Shown: positions 25,985-34,645, counted from the stretch's first letter. The stretch is DNA of 64,000 nucleotides from Pseudomonas sp. JAI120 (GCF_014207255.1 NZ_JACHCZ010000001.1:1355378-1419377), one strand, 5' to 3'. Made by a program: numbers and translations. The notes: generated from the sequence alone by a model not told the origin.

Positions 25985-27259
25985 TCAGTGCAAATAGTCC
26001 TGGAAGCGGTAGTAAGCCCCTACGAACGGCAAGAACCACGGCTTGCCGAAATGCCCGGGGATCGCCGGCCATTCCAGTTCGCGCCAGGGGTTGGCCGCGG
26101 TATTACCGGCCATGACCTCGGCCATCACCTGGCCCATGTGCACCGACATCTGCACGCCATGGCCGCTGTAGCCCATGGAGTGGAACACGCCGCCATGCTG
26201 GCCGGCGCGGGGCAGGCGGTCGGACGTCATGTCCACCAGGCCGCCCCAGCAGTAGTCGATCTTCACGTGCGCCAACTGCGGGAACATGTTCAGCATCGCC
26301 GCTTGCAGTACCTTGCCGCTCTTGGCGTCGGAGACGCTGTCGGACATGGCAAACCGAGCACGCCCGCCAAACAGCAGGCGGTTGTCCGGGGTCAGGCGAA
26401 AGTAGTTGCCGATCATGCGGCTGGTCACGTAGGCGCGATGTTGCGGCAGCAACTGGTCGATCAGCGTCTGGGGCAAGACTTCGGTGGCGATGACAAAACT
26501 GCCCACCGGCACAATCCTGCGGCGGTACCAACCCAGGTCGCCATGCTGGCAGGCACCGGTTGCCAGCAGGACTTGCCCGGCGTGCAATGAACCCTTGGCG
26601 GTGTTGACCTGGTAGCCGCCGGCCTGGGCCTTCCAATCCTTGACCTGGGTGTGCTCGTAGATCATCGCACCACGCCGCGCCGCCGCTTCGGCCAAGCCGA
26701 CGCCGAAGCGGCCGACATGCATCTGCACGCCGTTGCGTTGCAGCAGGCCGCCATGAAACTGCGTCGAATTGACTTCCGCGTGGGTCTGCTCGGCGCTGAG
26801 CAACTCGACATCGGCATCCACCTCCTGGCGGATCAGCTCGCAGGTGCGGGCCAGGCCTTCGTAGTGCATCGGCTTGGCCGCCAGCTTGAGCTTGCCGTTG
26901 CGCACCAGGTCGCAGGTGATCCTTTCCTGCTCGACCAGTGACACCACCGTCTGCACGGCACTTTCATAGGCCTGGTAATAGGCACGCGCCTTGGCGGCAC
27001 CGAGGCTGGCGTGCAACCCGGCGTAATCCTGGGCCACACCGGTGTTGCACTGCCCACCGTTGCGACCGGAGGCCTCGCCGATCACCCGCCCGGCGTCGAG
27101 CACCACCACACTGGCGCCCTTGAGCGCCAACGCCCGCGCTGCCGCCAGGCCGGTGAACCCACCGCCGACCACAGCCACATCGACCTGCTTGGGCAAGCCG
27201 CCCAGCTGGGCACCGGTAAACGCCGGTGCGGTGTCGAGCCAATAGGATTCACTGCCCAT
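25985..27259 (-). CDS. FAD-dependent amine/amino-acid oxidase, PuuB-like
   Basis: The 424-residue flavoprotein has the FAD loop VAVVGGGFTGLAAA (GGGFTG at 32-37), the RNGGQCNTG segment seen in gamma-glutamylputrescine oxidases, and a C-terminal HSMGYSGHGVQMSVHMGQV. These oxidases convert an amine to an aldehyde or imine, with FAD as cofactor. It stands between a HAD hydrolase (23-base gap) and the binding protein, so it likely acts on the imported compound or on a derivative. The exact amine is unknown. Confidence 0.86.
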   Translation of the reverse strand: MGSESYWLDTAPAFTGAQLGGLPKQVDVAVVGGGFTGLAAARALALKGASVVVLDAGRVIGEASGRNGGQCNTGVAQDYAGLHASLGAAKARAYYQAYESAVQTVVSLVEQERITCDLVRNGKLKLAAKPMHYEGLARTCELIRQEVDADVELLSAEQTHAEVNSTQFHGGLLQRNGVQMHVGRFGVGLAEAAARRGAMIYEHTQVKDWKAQAGGYQVNTAKGSLHAGQVLLATGACQHGDLGWYRRRIVPVGSFVIATEVLPQTLIDQLLPQHRAYVTSRMIGNYFRLTPDNRLLFGGRARFAMSDSVSDAKSGKVLQAAMLNMFPQLAHVKIDYCWGGLVDMTSDRLPRAGQHGGVFHSMGYSGHGVQMSVHMGQVMAEVMAGNTAANPWRELEWPAIPGHFGKPWFLPFVGAYYRFQDYLH

Positions 27260-27282
27260 GTCTTACCCTCAGAGGTGTGCGC

Positions 27283-27951
27283 TTACAGACCGACCAGCGC
27301 CGGCAGCCCACCGATATCGGTGATCTGCTGGTAACCGTAGAACGCGTTGCCCGGCACTTCGTGGCCACGGGCAACGAAGGCTTTGTTTTTGATCTTCATG
27401 TCATGGGCCGGCATCAGGTCGTAACGGAAGCTGGAAGACACATGCAAGATGTCTTCCGGGCCACAGCCGAGGTTGTCGAGCATGAATTCAAACGCGGCCA
27501 GGCGCGGCTTGTAGGCCTGGGCCTGCTCGGCGGTGAACACCTTATGGAACGGCGCGCCGAGCTTGTCGACGTTGGACATGATCTGACTGTCGCTGGCATT
27601 GGAGAAGATCACCAGGGGAATCTTGTCGGCAATTTTCGACAGCCCGGCCGGCACGTCGGCATGAGGCCCCCAGGTCGGCACGGCGTCGTAATACAACTGG
27701 CCTTCCTCGCGATAGTCGATACCCCAGCGTTTGCAGGTACGGGCCAGGGCGGTCTTGAGGATTTCATCGTAGGGGCGCCAGTCGCCCATGACCTGGTCGA
27801 GGCGATAAGCCGAGAAGTCTTTGACGAACTGGTCCATTTGTTCAGGCTTGATGCGATCGGCGAACAGCTCGCGGGTCATGGTGCCCATATGGAAGTTGGT
27901 CAGCGTACCGTAGCAGTCGAACGTGATGAATTTGGGACGAAGAAAGCTCAT
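27283..27951 (-). CDS. Haloacid dehalogenase type II-like HAD hydrolase
   Basis: The 222-residue protein has the motif I aspartate D12 (ITFDCYGTLTNF), motif II VIFSNASDSQ and a motif III region KPRLAAFEFML with GCGPEDILHVSSSFRYD. This matches type II L-2-haloacid dehalogenases, although many relatives are phosphatases of unknown role. It is the first gene of the long minus-strand cluster. The start is the only ATG before the conserved motif that lies close to it. It could remove a by-product during catabolism. Confidence 0.83.
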   Translation of the reverse strand: MSFLRPKFITFDCYGTLTNFHMGTMTRELFADRIKPEQMDQFVKDFSAYRLDQVMGDWRPYDEILKTALARTCKRWGIDYREEGQLYYDAVPTWGPHADVPAGLSKIADKIPLVIFSNASDSQIMSNVDKLGAPFHKVFTAEQAQAYKPRLAAFEFMLDNLGCGPEDILHVSSSFRYDLMPAHDMKIKNKAFVARGHEVPGNAFYGYQQITDIGGLPALVGL

Positions 27952-28253
27952 TGAGTGCGGTCCTGGAGTTCGTTGAGTGTGACAAGCGTTCGCTGCCCTG
28001 GCGGCGCGTCGGCCTCGTTGCAGCACAGGTTCATTACACCACTGTGAAATCAGCATATGCCGTCTAAAACGACCTGCGCTCAATACAAACCACCGTTTTG
28101 GTGGCCGGGCTCAGCAGACTTTGCGGTGCGCGCCAGGCTTGGGCAGGGCCAGTGTTTGTGCGCTTTTAGGGGGCTTTTAGGGGTGGAGAGGCTTAAGCAC
28201 GGGGGTGGGGGCGGCAGAAAGTGTGGCGGGTTGAAGTGTGGGAGGGAGCTTGG
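27952..28253. other. Upstream region of the long catabolic operon
   Basis: No gene is supported. It should contain the promoter for the cluster that starts with the HAD hydrolase. CCACC-gtttt-GGTGG (about 28088-28103) can form a hairpin, and GGGGGCTTTTAGGGG is a G-rich stretch. No clear sigma-70 or sigma-54 boxes were recognised. Confidence 0.45.
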
Positions 28254-28428
28254 TTCCGTGGCGGCCTTCGGGCCGACCATGTCGTTGGCTTTGAGCGCGT
28301 ACATATCCGTTGCTGCGGTCACGGCCGCTATGGGTTCCGCCCTTACGGCGGGTCACTTTGGAAAAGCCCCAAAGTAACCAAAGGGCTCTTGCCCCACCAC
28401 TCGGTACCTCGCCTAGGCTCGGTATGCC

Positions 28429-28533
28429 CGAACGAAGGCTTGAATCCGTGGGCCGCCGTCATGGGCCATCCTTGGCCCAGGACGGCTAACCCGGCGTCCT
28501 GCCGGGTTACCCACGGATTCAACCCTGCGTTCG
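28429..28533. other. Folded cloverleaf-like block in left arm of copy B
   Basis: CGAACG (28429-28434) pairs with CGTTCG (28528-28533). TTGAATCCGTGGG (28440-28452) pairs with CCCACGGATTCAA (28510-28522). Inside are CCGTC/GACGG (28456-28460, 28481-28485) enclosing TGGGCCA/TGGCCCA, and TAACCCGGC/GCCGGGTTA (28487-28509). Several stem bases differ from the other copies, yet each stem remains perfectly paired. Confidence 0.82.
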
Positions 28534-28566
28534 GCCAGCGTGGTTAACGGGGCGCCTGAGATCAAA

Positions 28567-28601
<35 letters not shown>

Positions 28602-28732
28602 ATCAAAAGATTGCTGACTTCGTCAGCGGTTAAGGAAGTAGAAGCCACACCGCGTACGCTTCAAAGATCAGGTCGGCTTTAAGGCCGCCTCGCTTTGGCT
28701 TTTGATCTCAGATCGCCCCGTCAAACACGCTG

Positions 28733-28841
28733 GCCGAACGCAGGCTTTGGAGCGTGGGTAACCCGGCAGGACGCCGGGTTAGCCGCGCTGGGCCATGGAT
28801 GGCCCATCGCGGCGGCCCACGCTCCAAAGCCGGAGTGAGGG
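28733..28841. other. Folded cloverleaf-like block in right arm of copy B
   Basis: The outer stem is CTTTGGAGCGTGGG (28745-28758) with its complement at 28816-28829. Two internal hairpins have the same arrangement as in copy A, right arm. Relative to the left arm of copy B, five outer-stem pairs and two inner-stem pairs are changed on both sides, so pairing is kept. Confidence 0.82.
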
Positions 28842-28987
28842 CACACCGAGCCTAGGCGAGGTGCCGAGTGTTGGGCCTTTCCAAAAGTGGGCCGCCGTAA
28901 GGGCGGAACCATAAGTGGCCGTTACCACAGGAACGGATATGTACTCACCCCCCAAAAAAAGCGGTCGGCCCGAAGGCCGCCACGGAA

Positions 28988-29326
28988 GCAAGTGCCCTCG
29001 CCACAGACCGCTGAAAAAAATGTGTAGATACTTATGCCCCGATGGCAGTGGGTCAGCTACAGATGTATCCACTGACACGGCCTCATCGGGAGCAAGCCCC
29101 CTCCCACATTTTTTACCGAGTACACCCGCCCTACTCCAGTTGGCTCCAACGCCAACCTCATGGCATTTGCTGCTGCCCCCCAACCCCAATTAAGTAGTAA
29201 CTGTGGTCTCGCCCCACACACTACGAGGAATCTACCGAATATTCCCGCCCCCCTTGCCAGCCCCTGACCCAGGTGGGATACAAGCACCCTGACGCCACAA
29301 AAAACAACGCTCTACGGAGGCTTGCC
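28988..29326. other. Gene-free stretch with a REP before the GNAT gene
   Basis: No gene is supported here. A REP (ATCGGGAGCAAGCCCCCTCCC, about 29085-29107, one mismatch in the core) is followed by ACATTTTTTACCGAGTACACC. This closely resembles the REP in the middle of copy A, so it may be a displaced part of the repeat family. The last bases contain TACGGAGG, the ribosome site of the next gene. Confidence 0.6.
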
Positions 29327-30178
29327 ATGTCCGCCCTGCCACACCCCGCTTACACCTACCGCCCCATGACCGTGGCCGACCTGCCGGCCGCCCACGCCTT
29401 GTCGGTGCAACTCAAATGGCCCCACCGCCTGGAAGACTGGGCAATGCTGCAACGGGTCAGCGACGGCTTCGTGGTCATGGATGGCGAGCGGCTGATCGGC
29501 AGCGCCTTCACCTGCCCCCAGGGCGACTACGCCACCATCGGCCTGGTGATCGTCAGCAATGACTACCAGGGCCAGGGCATAGGCCGGCGCTTGATGGAAA
29601 AGGCCCTCGCCGCTTGCGGCACGCGCACGCCGGTCCTCAATGCCACCCTCGCCGGCGCGCCGCTGTACGCCAGCCAAGGGTTCGTCGAATTCGGGCGGGT
29701 GCAGCAACATCAGGGCCAGGCGTTGGTGCCTGCCCTGCCGGCGCTGGCCGCTGGCGAAACCTGCCGGGCGCTTAACGCCGATGACCACGCCAGCCTGCTC
29801 GCGCTGGCCAAGGCCGCCAGCGGCCTGGACCGTCGTGAGGTACTGCGTGACCTGCAGGTGGAGCACGCCGTGGGTATCGAGCGCGATGGCCAGTTACGCG
29901 GCTTCGCCCTGCTGCGGCCGTTCGGCCGTGGACGCTGCATCGGCCCGGTGGTGGCGGAAAATATCGAGCAGGCCAAGCACCTGATCGCCACCTTGCTGGC
30001 CCAGGTGCCGGACACCTTTGTGCGCATCGATATTCCCGTCGCCTGCGGCCTCAGCGACTGGCTCGAACAGGCCGGCCTGAAGAACATCGACACCGTCGCG
30101 CAGATGGCCTTGGGCACTCCGCCCCAGGCCAGCCAAGGCGTCCACCCCTTTGCCCTGATCACCCAGGCGATCGGCTGA
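29327..30178 (+). CDS. GNAT-family N-acetyltransferase (two-domain)
   Basis: The 283-residue protein has an N-terminal GNAT acetyltransferase fold, with the acetyl-CoA loop VSNDYQGQGIGRRLMEKAL (R/Q-x-x-G-x-G/A), and a C-terminal second GNAT-like half (FGRGRCIGPVVAENIEQAKH). It transfers an acetyl group to an amine of unknown identity. The start has GGAGG 7 bases upstream. It is followed by a cupin gene 22 bases on, so these two probably form an operon beside the divergent LysR and D-threonine-aldolase-like genes. Confidence 0.87.
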   Translation: MSALPHPAYTYRPMTVADLPAAHALSVQLKWPHRLEDWAMLQRVSDGFVVMDGERLIGSAFTCPQGDYATIGLVIVSNDYQGQGIGRRLMEKALAACGTRTPVLNATLAGAPLYASQGFVEFGRVQQHQGQALVPALPALAAGETCRALNADDHASLLALAKAASGLDRREVLRDLQVEHAVGIERDGQLRGFALLRPFGRGRCIGPVVAENIEQAKHLIATLLAQVPDTFVRIDIPVACGLSDWLEQAGLKNIDTVAQMALGTPPQASQGVHPFALITQAIG

Positions 30179-30200
30179 CTTTCCTCCCGGAGCACTCCCC

Positions 30201-30914
30201 ATGTCATCTCCCCGTATCCTGCTGTTGGCGCGTGCCGACGGCAGCCGCGTTGCCACGTCCTTCAACACGGCCGCTCTGAGCGCACTGGACCCGTTCGGCG
30301 ACAGCCGCCAAGTCGCCTGGATGGGCGACGATGGCGTGTCCGCAGGGATTGTACCGTTCAGCGGCGAAGCGGTGATCAAAGATTTCCCCCACAGCGAAAC
30401 CCTGGTGGTGCATGCAGGCCATGTAGTGCTCAGCAGCGCAGAACAGACACTGGAACTGGGCGTCGGCAGCAGCGCCGTGATCGGCCGTGGCACACGCCTC
30501 ACGGTACAGGCGAGCGCAGGCAGCGAATGGGCGTTCTGCGCGGTCGACCAGGCCGATGCCCCCCTCTGCCCCGGCCTGACCCTGCTCGCCCCGCACACCC
30601 TGCTCAACCCCTCCGCCGCGCCGGAACCCCAGATACTGATCGGCCCCACCCCGCAGTGCCGCGCATTCAACCTGGTCGACGATGCCGTGACCGAGCTGCG
30701 CGTCGGCATCTGGGACTCGACGCCCTACGCCCGCCACGGCCGCCCGCACAAACTGCATGAGTTGATGCACCTGCTCGAAGGCAGCGTCACCCTGCAGGAC
30801 AACGAGGGTGGCGAGGTCACGGTAAAAACCGGGGACACGGTGTTCGTGGCCAAGGGCGCGCCATGCGCCTGGACCAGCACGGCGTACGTGCGCAAGGTCT
30901 ACGCGGTGAAATAA
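30201..30914 (+). CDS. Cupin domain-containing protein
   Basis: The protein has 237 residues. Two beta-barrel-like halves are suggested, one near residues 40-110 and a C-terminal cupin with RHGRPHKLHELMHLLEGSVTLQ and GDTVFVAKGAPCAW. The C-terminal half has histidine and glutamate candidates for a metal site (HKLHELMH). GGAGCACTCCCC precedes the ATG. It follows the acetyltransferase gene and its stop is 2 bases from the end of the converging LysR gene. A catalytic or sensing role in amino-acid derivative metabolism is plausible, but the substrate is unknown. Confidence 0.83.
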   Translation: MSSPRILLLARADGSRVATSFNTAALSALDPFGDSRQVAWMGDDGVSAGIVPFSGEAVIKDFPHSETLVVHAGHVVLSSAEQTLELGVGSSAVIGRGTRLTVQASAGSEWAFCAVDQADAPLCPGLTLLAPHTLLNPSAAPEPQILIGPTPQCRAFNLVDDAVTELRVGIWDSTPYARHGRPHKLHELMHLLEGSVTLQDNEGGEVTVKTGDTVFVAKGAPCAWTSTAYVRKVYAVK

Positions 30915-30915
30915 C

Positions 30916-31800
30916 TCAGGCCTTCAACGCCTCTTCCAGAAACGTCACCAACGCCTGTACACGCGGGCTGCGCAGTTTGCGCGACGGCACCAGCAGGAGG
31001 ATCGGCGCGCTGTCGAAGCTCCAGTCCGCCAGCACGCGCACCAGGCTGCCGCTGGCTACGGCGTCACTCACGTCCCACTGCGAACGCAGCACCAACCCCA
31101 AGCCTTGCTCGGCCCAACGTCGGGCAACGCTGCCATCGTTGCTCAACAACGCAGGCTCCACGCGCAGCGTCTTGCGGCCCTGGCCTTTGCGCAGGTGCCA
31201 CAGGGTGACGTCTTCATCATTTTCGCGAATGCAAATGCAGCGATGAGACGCCAGCTCGTCCGGCGAAGTCGGCACGCCGTGCGCGTGCAGATAGGCCGGG
31301 CTGGCGCACAACCAGCGCTCGTTTGGCGTCAGTGGCCGCGCGGTCCACAGGCTGTCATTGAGCTGGCCGATGTGAATCACCGCATCGCTGTCATGGCGAT
31401 CGGGCCAGGGCGTCTCGCGTAAATCCAGGTGCAGGCGCAGCTGCGGGTGCAGTTTGGCAAACCGCGCCAACAACGGTGCGATGCGCTGGCGACCATAGCC
31501 AAACGGCGCCGCCAACCTCAAGGTGCCCACCAGGGTTTCGTCCTGTTGCCGGAACGACTCCGGCAGCGCTTCCAACTGTTCCAGCAACAGCGCGCTTTCC
31601 CGCGAGAACCGCTCGCCATCCGCCGTCAGGCTAAGGCGCCGGGCGTCGCGATTGGCCAGGGTCAGCCCCAGCAGCGTCTCCAACTTGCGCAGGCGCATGG
31701 ACAGCGCCGGCGGCGAGACATTCAGTGTTCGGGCGGCGGCGCTCAGCGATTCGGAGCGGGCCAGGGTGACGGCCAGTCGCAGGTCTTCGATGGAAATCAT
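30916..31800 (-). CDS. LysR-family transcriptional regulator
   Basis: The 294-residue regulator has an N-terminal winged helix-turn-helix (LRLAVTLARSESLSAAARTL, VSPPALSMRLRKLE) and a periplasmic-binding-protein-like effector domain with LAAPFGYGRQRIAPLLARF. It is divergent from the D-threonine-aldolase-like gene with a 95-base gap, the usual layout for LysR control of a neighbouring pathway. It likely regulates the aldolase, RidA, oxidase and aldehyde dehydrogenase genes; the inducer is unknown. Confidence 0.93.
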   Translation of the reverse strand: MISIEDLRLAVTLARSESLSAAARTLNVSPPALSMRLRKLETLLGLTLANRDARRLSLTADGERFSRESALLLEQLEALPESFRQQDETLVGTLRLAAPFGYGRQRIAPLLARFAKLHPQLRLHLDLRETPWPDRHDSDAVIHIGQLNDSLWTARPLTPNERWLCASPAYLHAHGVPTSPDELASHRCICIRENDEDVTLWHLRKGQGRKTLRVEPALLSNDGSVARRWAEQGLGLVLRSQWDVSDAVASGSLVRVLADWSFDSAPILLLVPSRKLRSPRVQALVTFLEEALKA

Positions 31801-31895
31801 TCAATTTTACTTAATGATTGATGAACGCTGATTGAACCACACGTTAACAACGGCTGAGTAGAGTGCAGCCTGTACCCAGCCACGCGAGCTCCGCC
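31801..31895. promoter_or_regulatory. Divergent control region between LysR gene and aldolase-like operon
   Basis: The stretch holds both promoters. TTCAAT (31800-31805) and ATTGAA (31831-31836) are inverted with respect to one another and could be part of a LysR site. It is AT-richer than the flanks (TTTTACTTAATGATTGATG). Promoter hexamers were not assigned. Confidence 0.45.
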
Positions 31896-33032
31896 ATGTC
31901 CACGCCGATTGCTTCCCTCGACACGCCCGCCGCGCTCGTCGACATCCCACAGATGCAGCGCAATATCCAGCGTATGCAACAACGCATGAGCAGCCTGGGC
32001 GTGCGTTTGCGCCCGCATATCAAAACCAGCAAGTGCCTGCCGGTGATCCACGCCCAGATCGCCGCAGGGGCCAGCGGCGTGACGGTTTCCACCCTCAAGG
32101 AAGCCGAGCATTGTTTCGCTGCCGGTATCCGCGATGTGTTCTACGCCGTGGCCATCGCCCCGGGCAAACTGCCCCAGGCCCTGGCCCTGCGGCGCAAAGG
32201 CTGCAACCTGAGCCTGCTCACCGACAGCGTCCAAGGCGCCGAGGCCATGGTCGCTTTCGCAAAGCAGCATGACGAACGCTTCGACGTGTGGATCGAAATC
32301 GATTGCGACGGCCATCGCTCCGGCCTGGCCGCACAGGACCCTGTACTGATCGACGTCGCACGCCTCCTCAACGAGGGCGGCCTGCACCTGTGTGGCGTGA
32401 TGACCCACGCCGGCTCGAGCTACGAGCTGGACAGCCTTGAACCCCTGCAAGCGCTGGCCGAACAGGAGCGTGCGCTCTGCGTCAGTGCCGCAGACACCCT
32501 CCGCGCAGCCGGGCTGGCGTGCCCCGAGGTCAGTATCGGCTCCACCCCCACGGCCCTCTCGGCGCTGAACCTGGACGGCGTCACCGAAGTACGCGCAGGT
32601 GTGTATGTGTTCTTCGACCTGGTCATGCGCAACATCGGCGTGTGCCAGGCCGATGAGTTGGCGCTGAGCGTACTGACCACCGTGATCGGTCATCAGCCGG
32701 ACAAAGGCTGGATCATCATCGACGCCGGTTGGATGGCCATGAGTCGTGACCGTGGCACCCAGCGCCAGCGTCAGGACTTCGGTTATGGCCAAGTGTGCAG
32801 CGAAGCGGGCGACTGGATCGACGGCGCGCTGGTCACCGCTGCCAACCAGGAACATGGCATCGTCAGCCTGGGCGCTGCCCACAGTGACGCGCTTGTCACG
32901 CGCTTCCCCATCGGCAGTCGGCTGCGCATCCTGCCCAACCATGCCTGTGCCACCGGCGCGCAGTTCCCGGATTATCACGCAGTGGATGCCGATGGCAGCG
33001 TGCACACCTGGAGTCGCCTGCATGGCTGGTAA
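31896..33032 (+). CDS. D-threonine aldolase / DSD1-family PLP enzyme
   Basis: The 378-residue protein has an alanine-racemase-like N-terminal barrel with PLP lysine K43 in LRPHIKTSK and a C-terminal beta domain with the zinc/metal-site-like LPNHACATG. It belongs to the D-threonine aldolase/D-serine deaminase (DSD1) group, which splits beta-hydroxy D-amino acids. The ATG at 31896 has GAG before it; 11 codons of open frame upstream lack a ribosome site. The last 11 bases overlap the RidA gene. D-threonine, D-serine or 3-hydroxy-aspartate are candidate substrates. Confidence 0.88.
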   Translation: MSTPIASLDTPAALVDIPQMQRNIQRMQQRMSSLGVRLRPHIKTSKCLPVIHAQIAAGASGVTVSTLKEAEHCFAAGIRDVFYAVAIAPGKLPQALALRRKGCNLSLLTDSVQGAEAMVAFAKQHDERFDVWIEIDCDGHRSGLAAQDPVLIDVARLLNEGGLHLCGVMTHAGSSYELDSLEPLQALAEQERALCVSAADTLRAAGLACPEVSIGSTPTALSALNLDGVTEVRAGVYVFFDLVMRNIGVCQADELALSVLTTVIGHQPDKGWIIIDAGWMAMSRDRGTQRQRQDFGYGQVCSEAGDWIDGALVTAANQEHGIVSLGAAHSDALVTRFPIGSRLRILPNHACATGAQFPDYHAVDADGSVHTWSRLHGW

Positions 33033-33429
33033 TCGCATCCACTCGATTCATAGCCCCCACACGGCACCGCCGGGCGGGCACTATTCCCAGGCGGTGGCGC
33101 ACGGCGGCGTGCTGTATGTGTCGGGGCAACTGCCGGTACGCGCCAATGGCGAGCACAGCGCCGGGCAACCGTTCGCAGTGCAAGCGTCGATTGCCCTGGA
33201 TAACCTGGTGGCGATCCTGGGTGAAGCGGGCCTGAGCCCCCGTGACCTGCTCAAAGTGACGGTGTACGTCGTCGGCATAGAACACTGGCCCGCCTTTGAT
33301 CAGATTTACGCGCGCTACCTCGGTGAACATAAACCGGCCCGCGCGGTGGTGCCCGTGCCGGTGTTGCACCATGGCTACCTGATCGAAATCGACGCCGTGG
33401 CCCGTACCGCACAGGAGCAGCCCACATGA
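33022..33429 (+). CDS. RidA family enamine/imine deaminase
   Basis: The 135-residue YjgF/YER057c/UK114 protein hydrolyses reactive enamines and imines released by PLP enzymes or flavin oxidases. Visible elements are HYSQAVAHGGVLYVSGQLPV, the catalytic-type arginine near the C-terminus (KPARAVVPVPVLHHGYLIEI) and KVTVYVVGIEHW. Its place between the aldolase-like and oxidase genes, overlapping both, suggests it removes the imine formed by the oxidase. A longer frame starting earlier lies inside the aldolase gene and is not real. Confidence 0.9.
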   Translation: MAGNRIHSIHSPHTAPPGGHYSQAVAHGGVLYVSGQLPVRANGEHSAGQPFAVQASIALDNLVAILGEAGLSPRDLLKVTVYVVGIEHWPAFDQIYARYLGEHKPARAVVPVPVLHHGYLIEIDAVARTAQEQPT

Positions 33430-34598
33430 CCTCGCAAAAAAGCGACGTGCTGATCATCGGCGGCGGCATCATGGGCGCATCGTCGGCGTTTTTCCTGCGC
33501 CGCCGCGGCTGTTCGGTCACGCTGCTGGAACGCGACCAGATCGGTCAGTACGCCAGCGGTGTGAACTTCGGCAATGTGCGCCGCCAGGGCCGCTACCTGG
33601 GGCAACTGGAGCTGGCCAATCGTTCGTGGGCGCTGTGGAAACGCCTGCCGGAGTTGATCGACGACGACCTGGAATTTATCCCCAGCGGCCACATGCGCGT
33701 GTGCTATCGCGAAGATGAAATCGCTGAACTGGAGGCCTACGCCGCCGCGCCGGAAGCTGCGCAACTGGACCTGAAAATCTATCGCGGAGCCGAGTTGCAC
33801 CAGCGTTTTGGTTTCCTCGGCCCGGAGGTGAAAGGCGGCTCCTACGCGCCCCACGACGGCCACGCCAACCCTCGCCTGGCCGCACCGGCATTCGCTCGCG
33901 CAGCTCGGCGCCTCGGTGCACGAATCGAGGAAAAGACCGAAGTGGCCGATGTGGAAAAGGTCAATGGCCTGTTCCATGTCACCACCACCGACGGGCAGTT
34001 GTTTGTCGCAGAGCAGCTGTTGATTACCGCCGGCGCCTGGGCCGCGCGCTTGTCCGAGCGCTTCGGCGAACCGGTACCACTGGAGCCCAACGGCCCACAG
34101 ATGTCGGTCACGGAACCGGTGCCCTACGCCCTGCCCACCGTGATCGGCGTGTTCACCAAGATCAAGGAAGAGGTGATCTACTTCCGCCAGATCCCGCGCG
34201 GCAACATCATCATCGGTGGCGGCGCCCGCTGCACGCCGGACATGCTCAACCGACGCGCGTTTTTCAAGCCCGAGAGCCTGCTCAACCAGATGCGCCAGAT
34301 GAAACGGCTATTACCGGGCGCCGAGAAACTGAACATCATCCGCGTGTGGAGCGGCATCGAAAGCTACACACCCGACTCCCTGCCGGTGATGGGACCCAGC
34401 GGCAGCGTGGACGGACTGTTTTATGCCTTCGGTTTCTGCGGCCACGGCTTCCAGCTCGGCCCTGGCGTGGGGGATGTGATGGCCGAACTGATCAGCACCG
34501 GCAGCACCAGCACCTTGATCAGCCCGTTCGATATCCGACGGTTTACCCAACCTTCGACGGTGCCGGCAAATGCCCCCACCACAGGAAAACTGATATGA
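33426..34598 (+). CDS. FAD-dependent oxidase, second HcnC-like copy
   Basis: The 390-residue flavoprotein is about 80% identical by eye to the HcnC-like subunit at 17.75-18.90 kb. Long invariant blocks occur around LLERDQIGQYASGVNFGNVR and AYAAAPEA, and the FAD loop is LIIGGGIMGASSAFFLRRR. It overlaps ridA by ATGA. There is no HcnA- or HcnB-like gene near it, so it may act alone, borrow partners from the other cluster or use another acceptor. Its likely product, an imine, fits the preceding RidA. Confidence 0.9.
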   Translation: MTSQKSDVLIIGGGIMGASSAFFLRRRGCSVTLLERDQIGQYASGVNFGNVRRQGRYLGQLELANRSWALWKRLPELIDDDLEFIPSGHMRVCYREDEIAELEAYAAAPEAAQLDLKIYRGAELHQRFGFLGPEVKGGSYAPHDGHANPRLAAPAFARAARRLGARIEEKTEVADVEKVNGLFHVTTTDGQLFVAEQLLITAGAWAARLSERFGEPVPLEPNGPQMSVTEPVPYALPTVIGVFTKIKEEVIYFRQIPRGNIIIGGGARCTPDMLNRRAFFKPESLLNQMRQMKRLLPGAEKLNIIRVWSGIESYTPDSLPVMGPSGSVDGLFYAFGFCGHGFQLGPGVGDVMAELISTGSTSTLISPFDIRRFTQPSTVPANAPTTGKLI

Positions 34599-34645
34599 GC
34601 CACGCCTGCCCGCCAGATTCAGCAGATTATCCCTTGCAGCGCTGA
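34595..34645 (+). CDS. Very short frame overlapping the oxidase stop
   Basis: ATGAGCC overlaps the oxidase stop exactly like the coupled genes upstream, but the frame MSHACPPDSADYPLQR ends after 16 codons. It could be the beginning of a lost partner gene, a short coupled peptide or chance. No family is recognised. Confidence 0.3.
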   Translation: MSHACPPDSADYPLQR

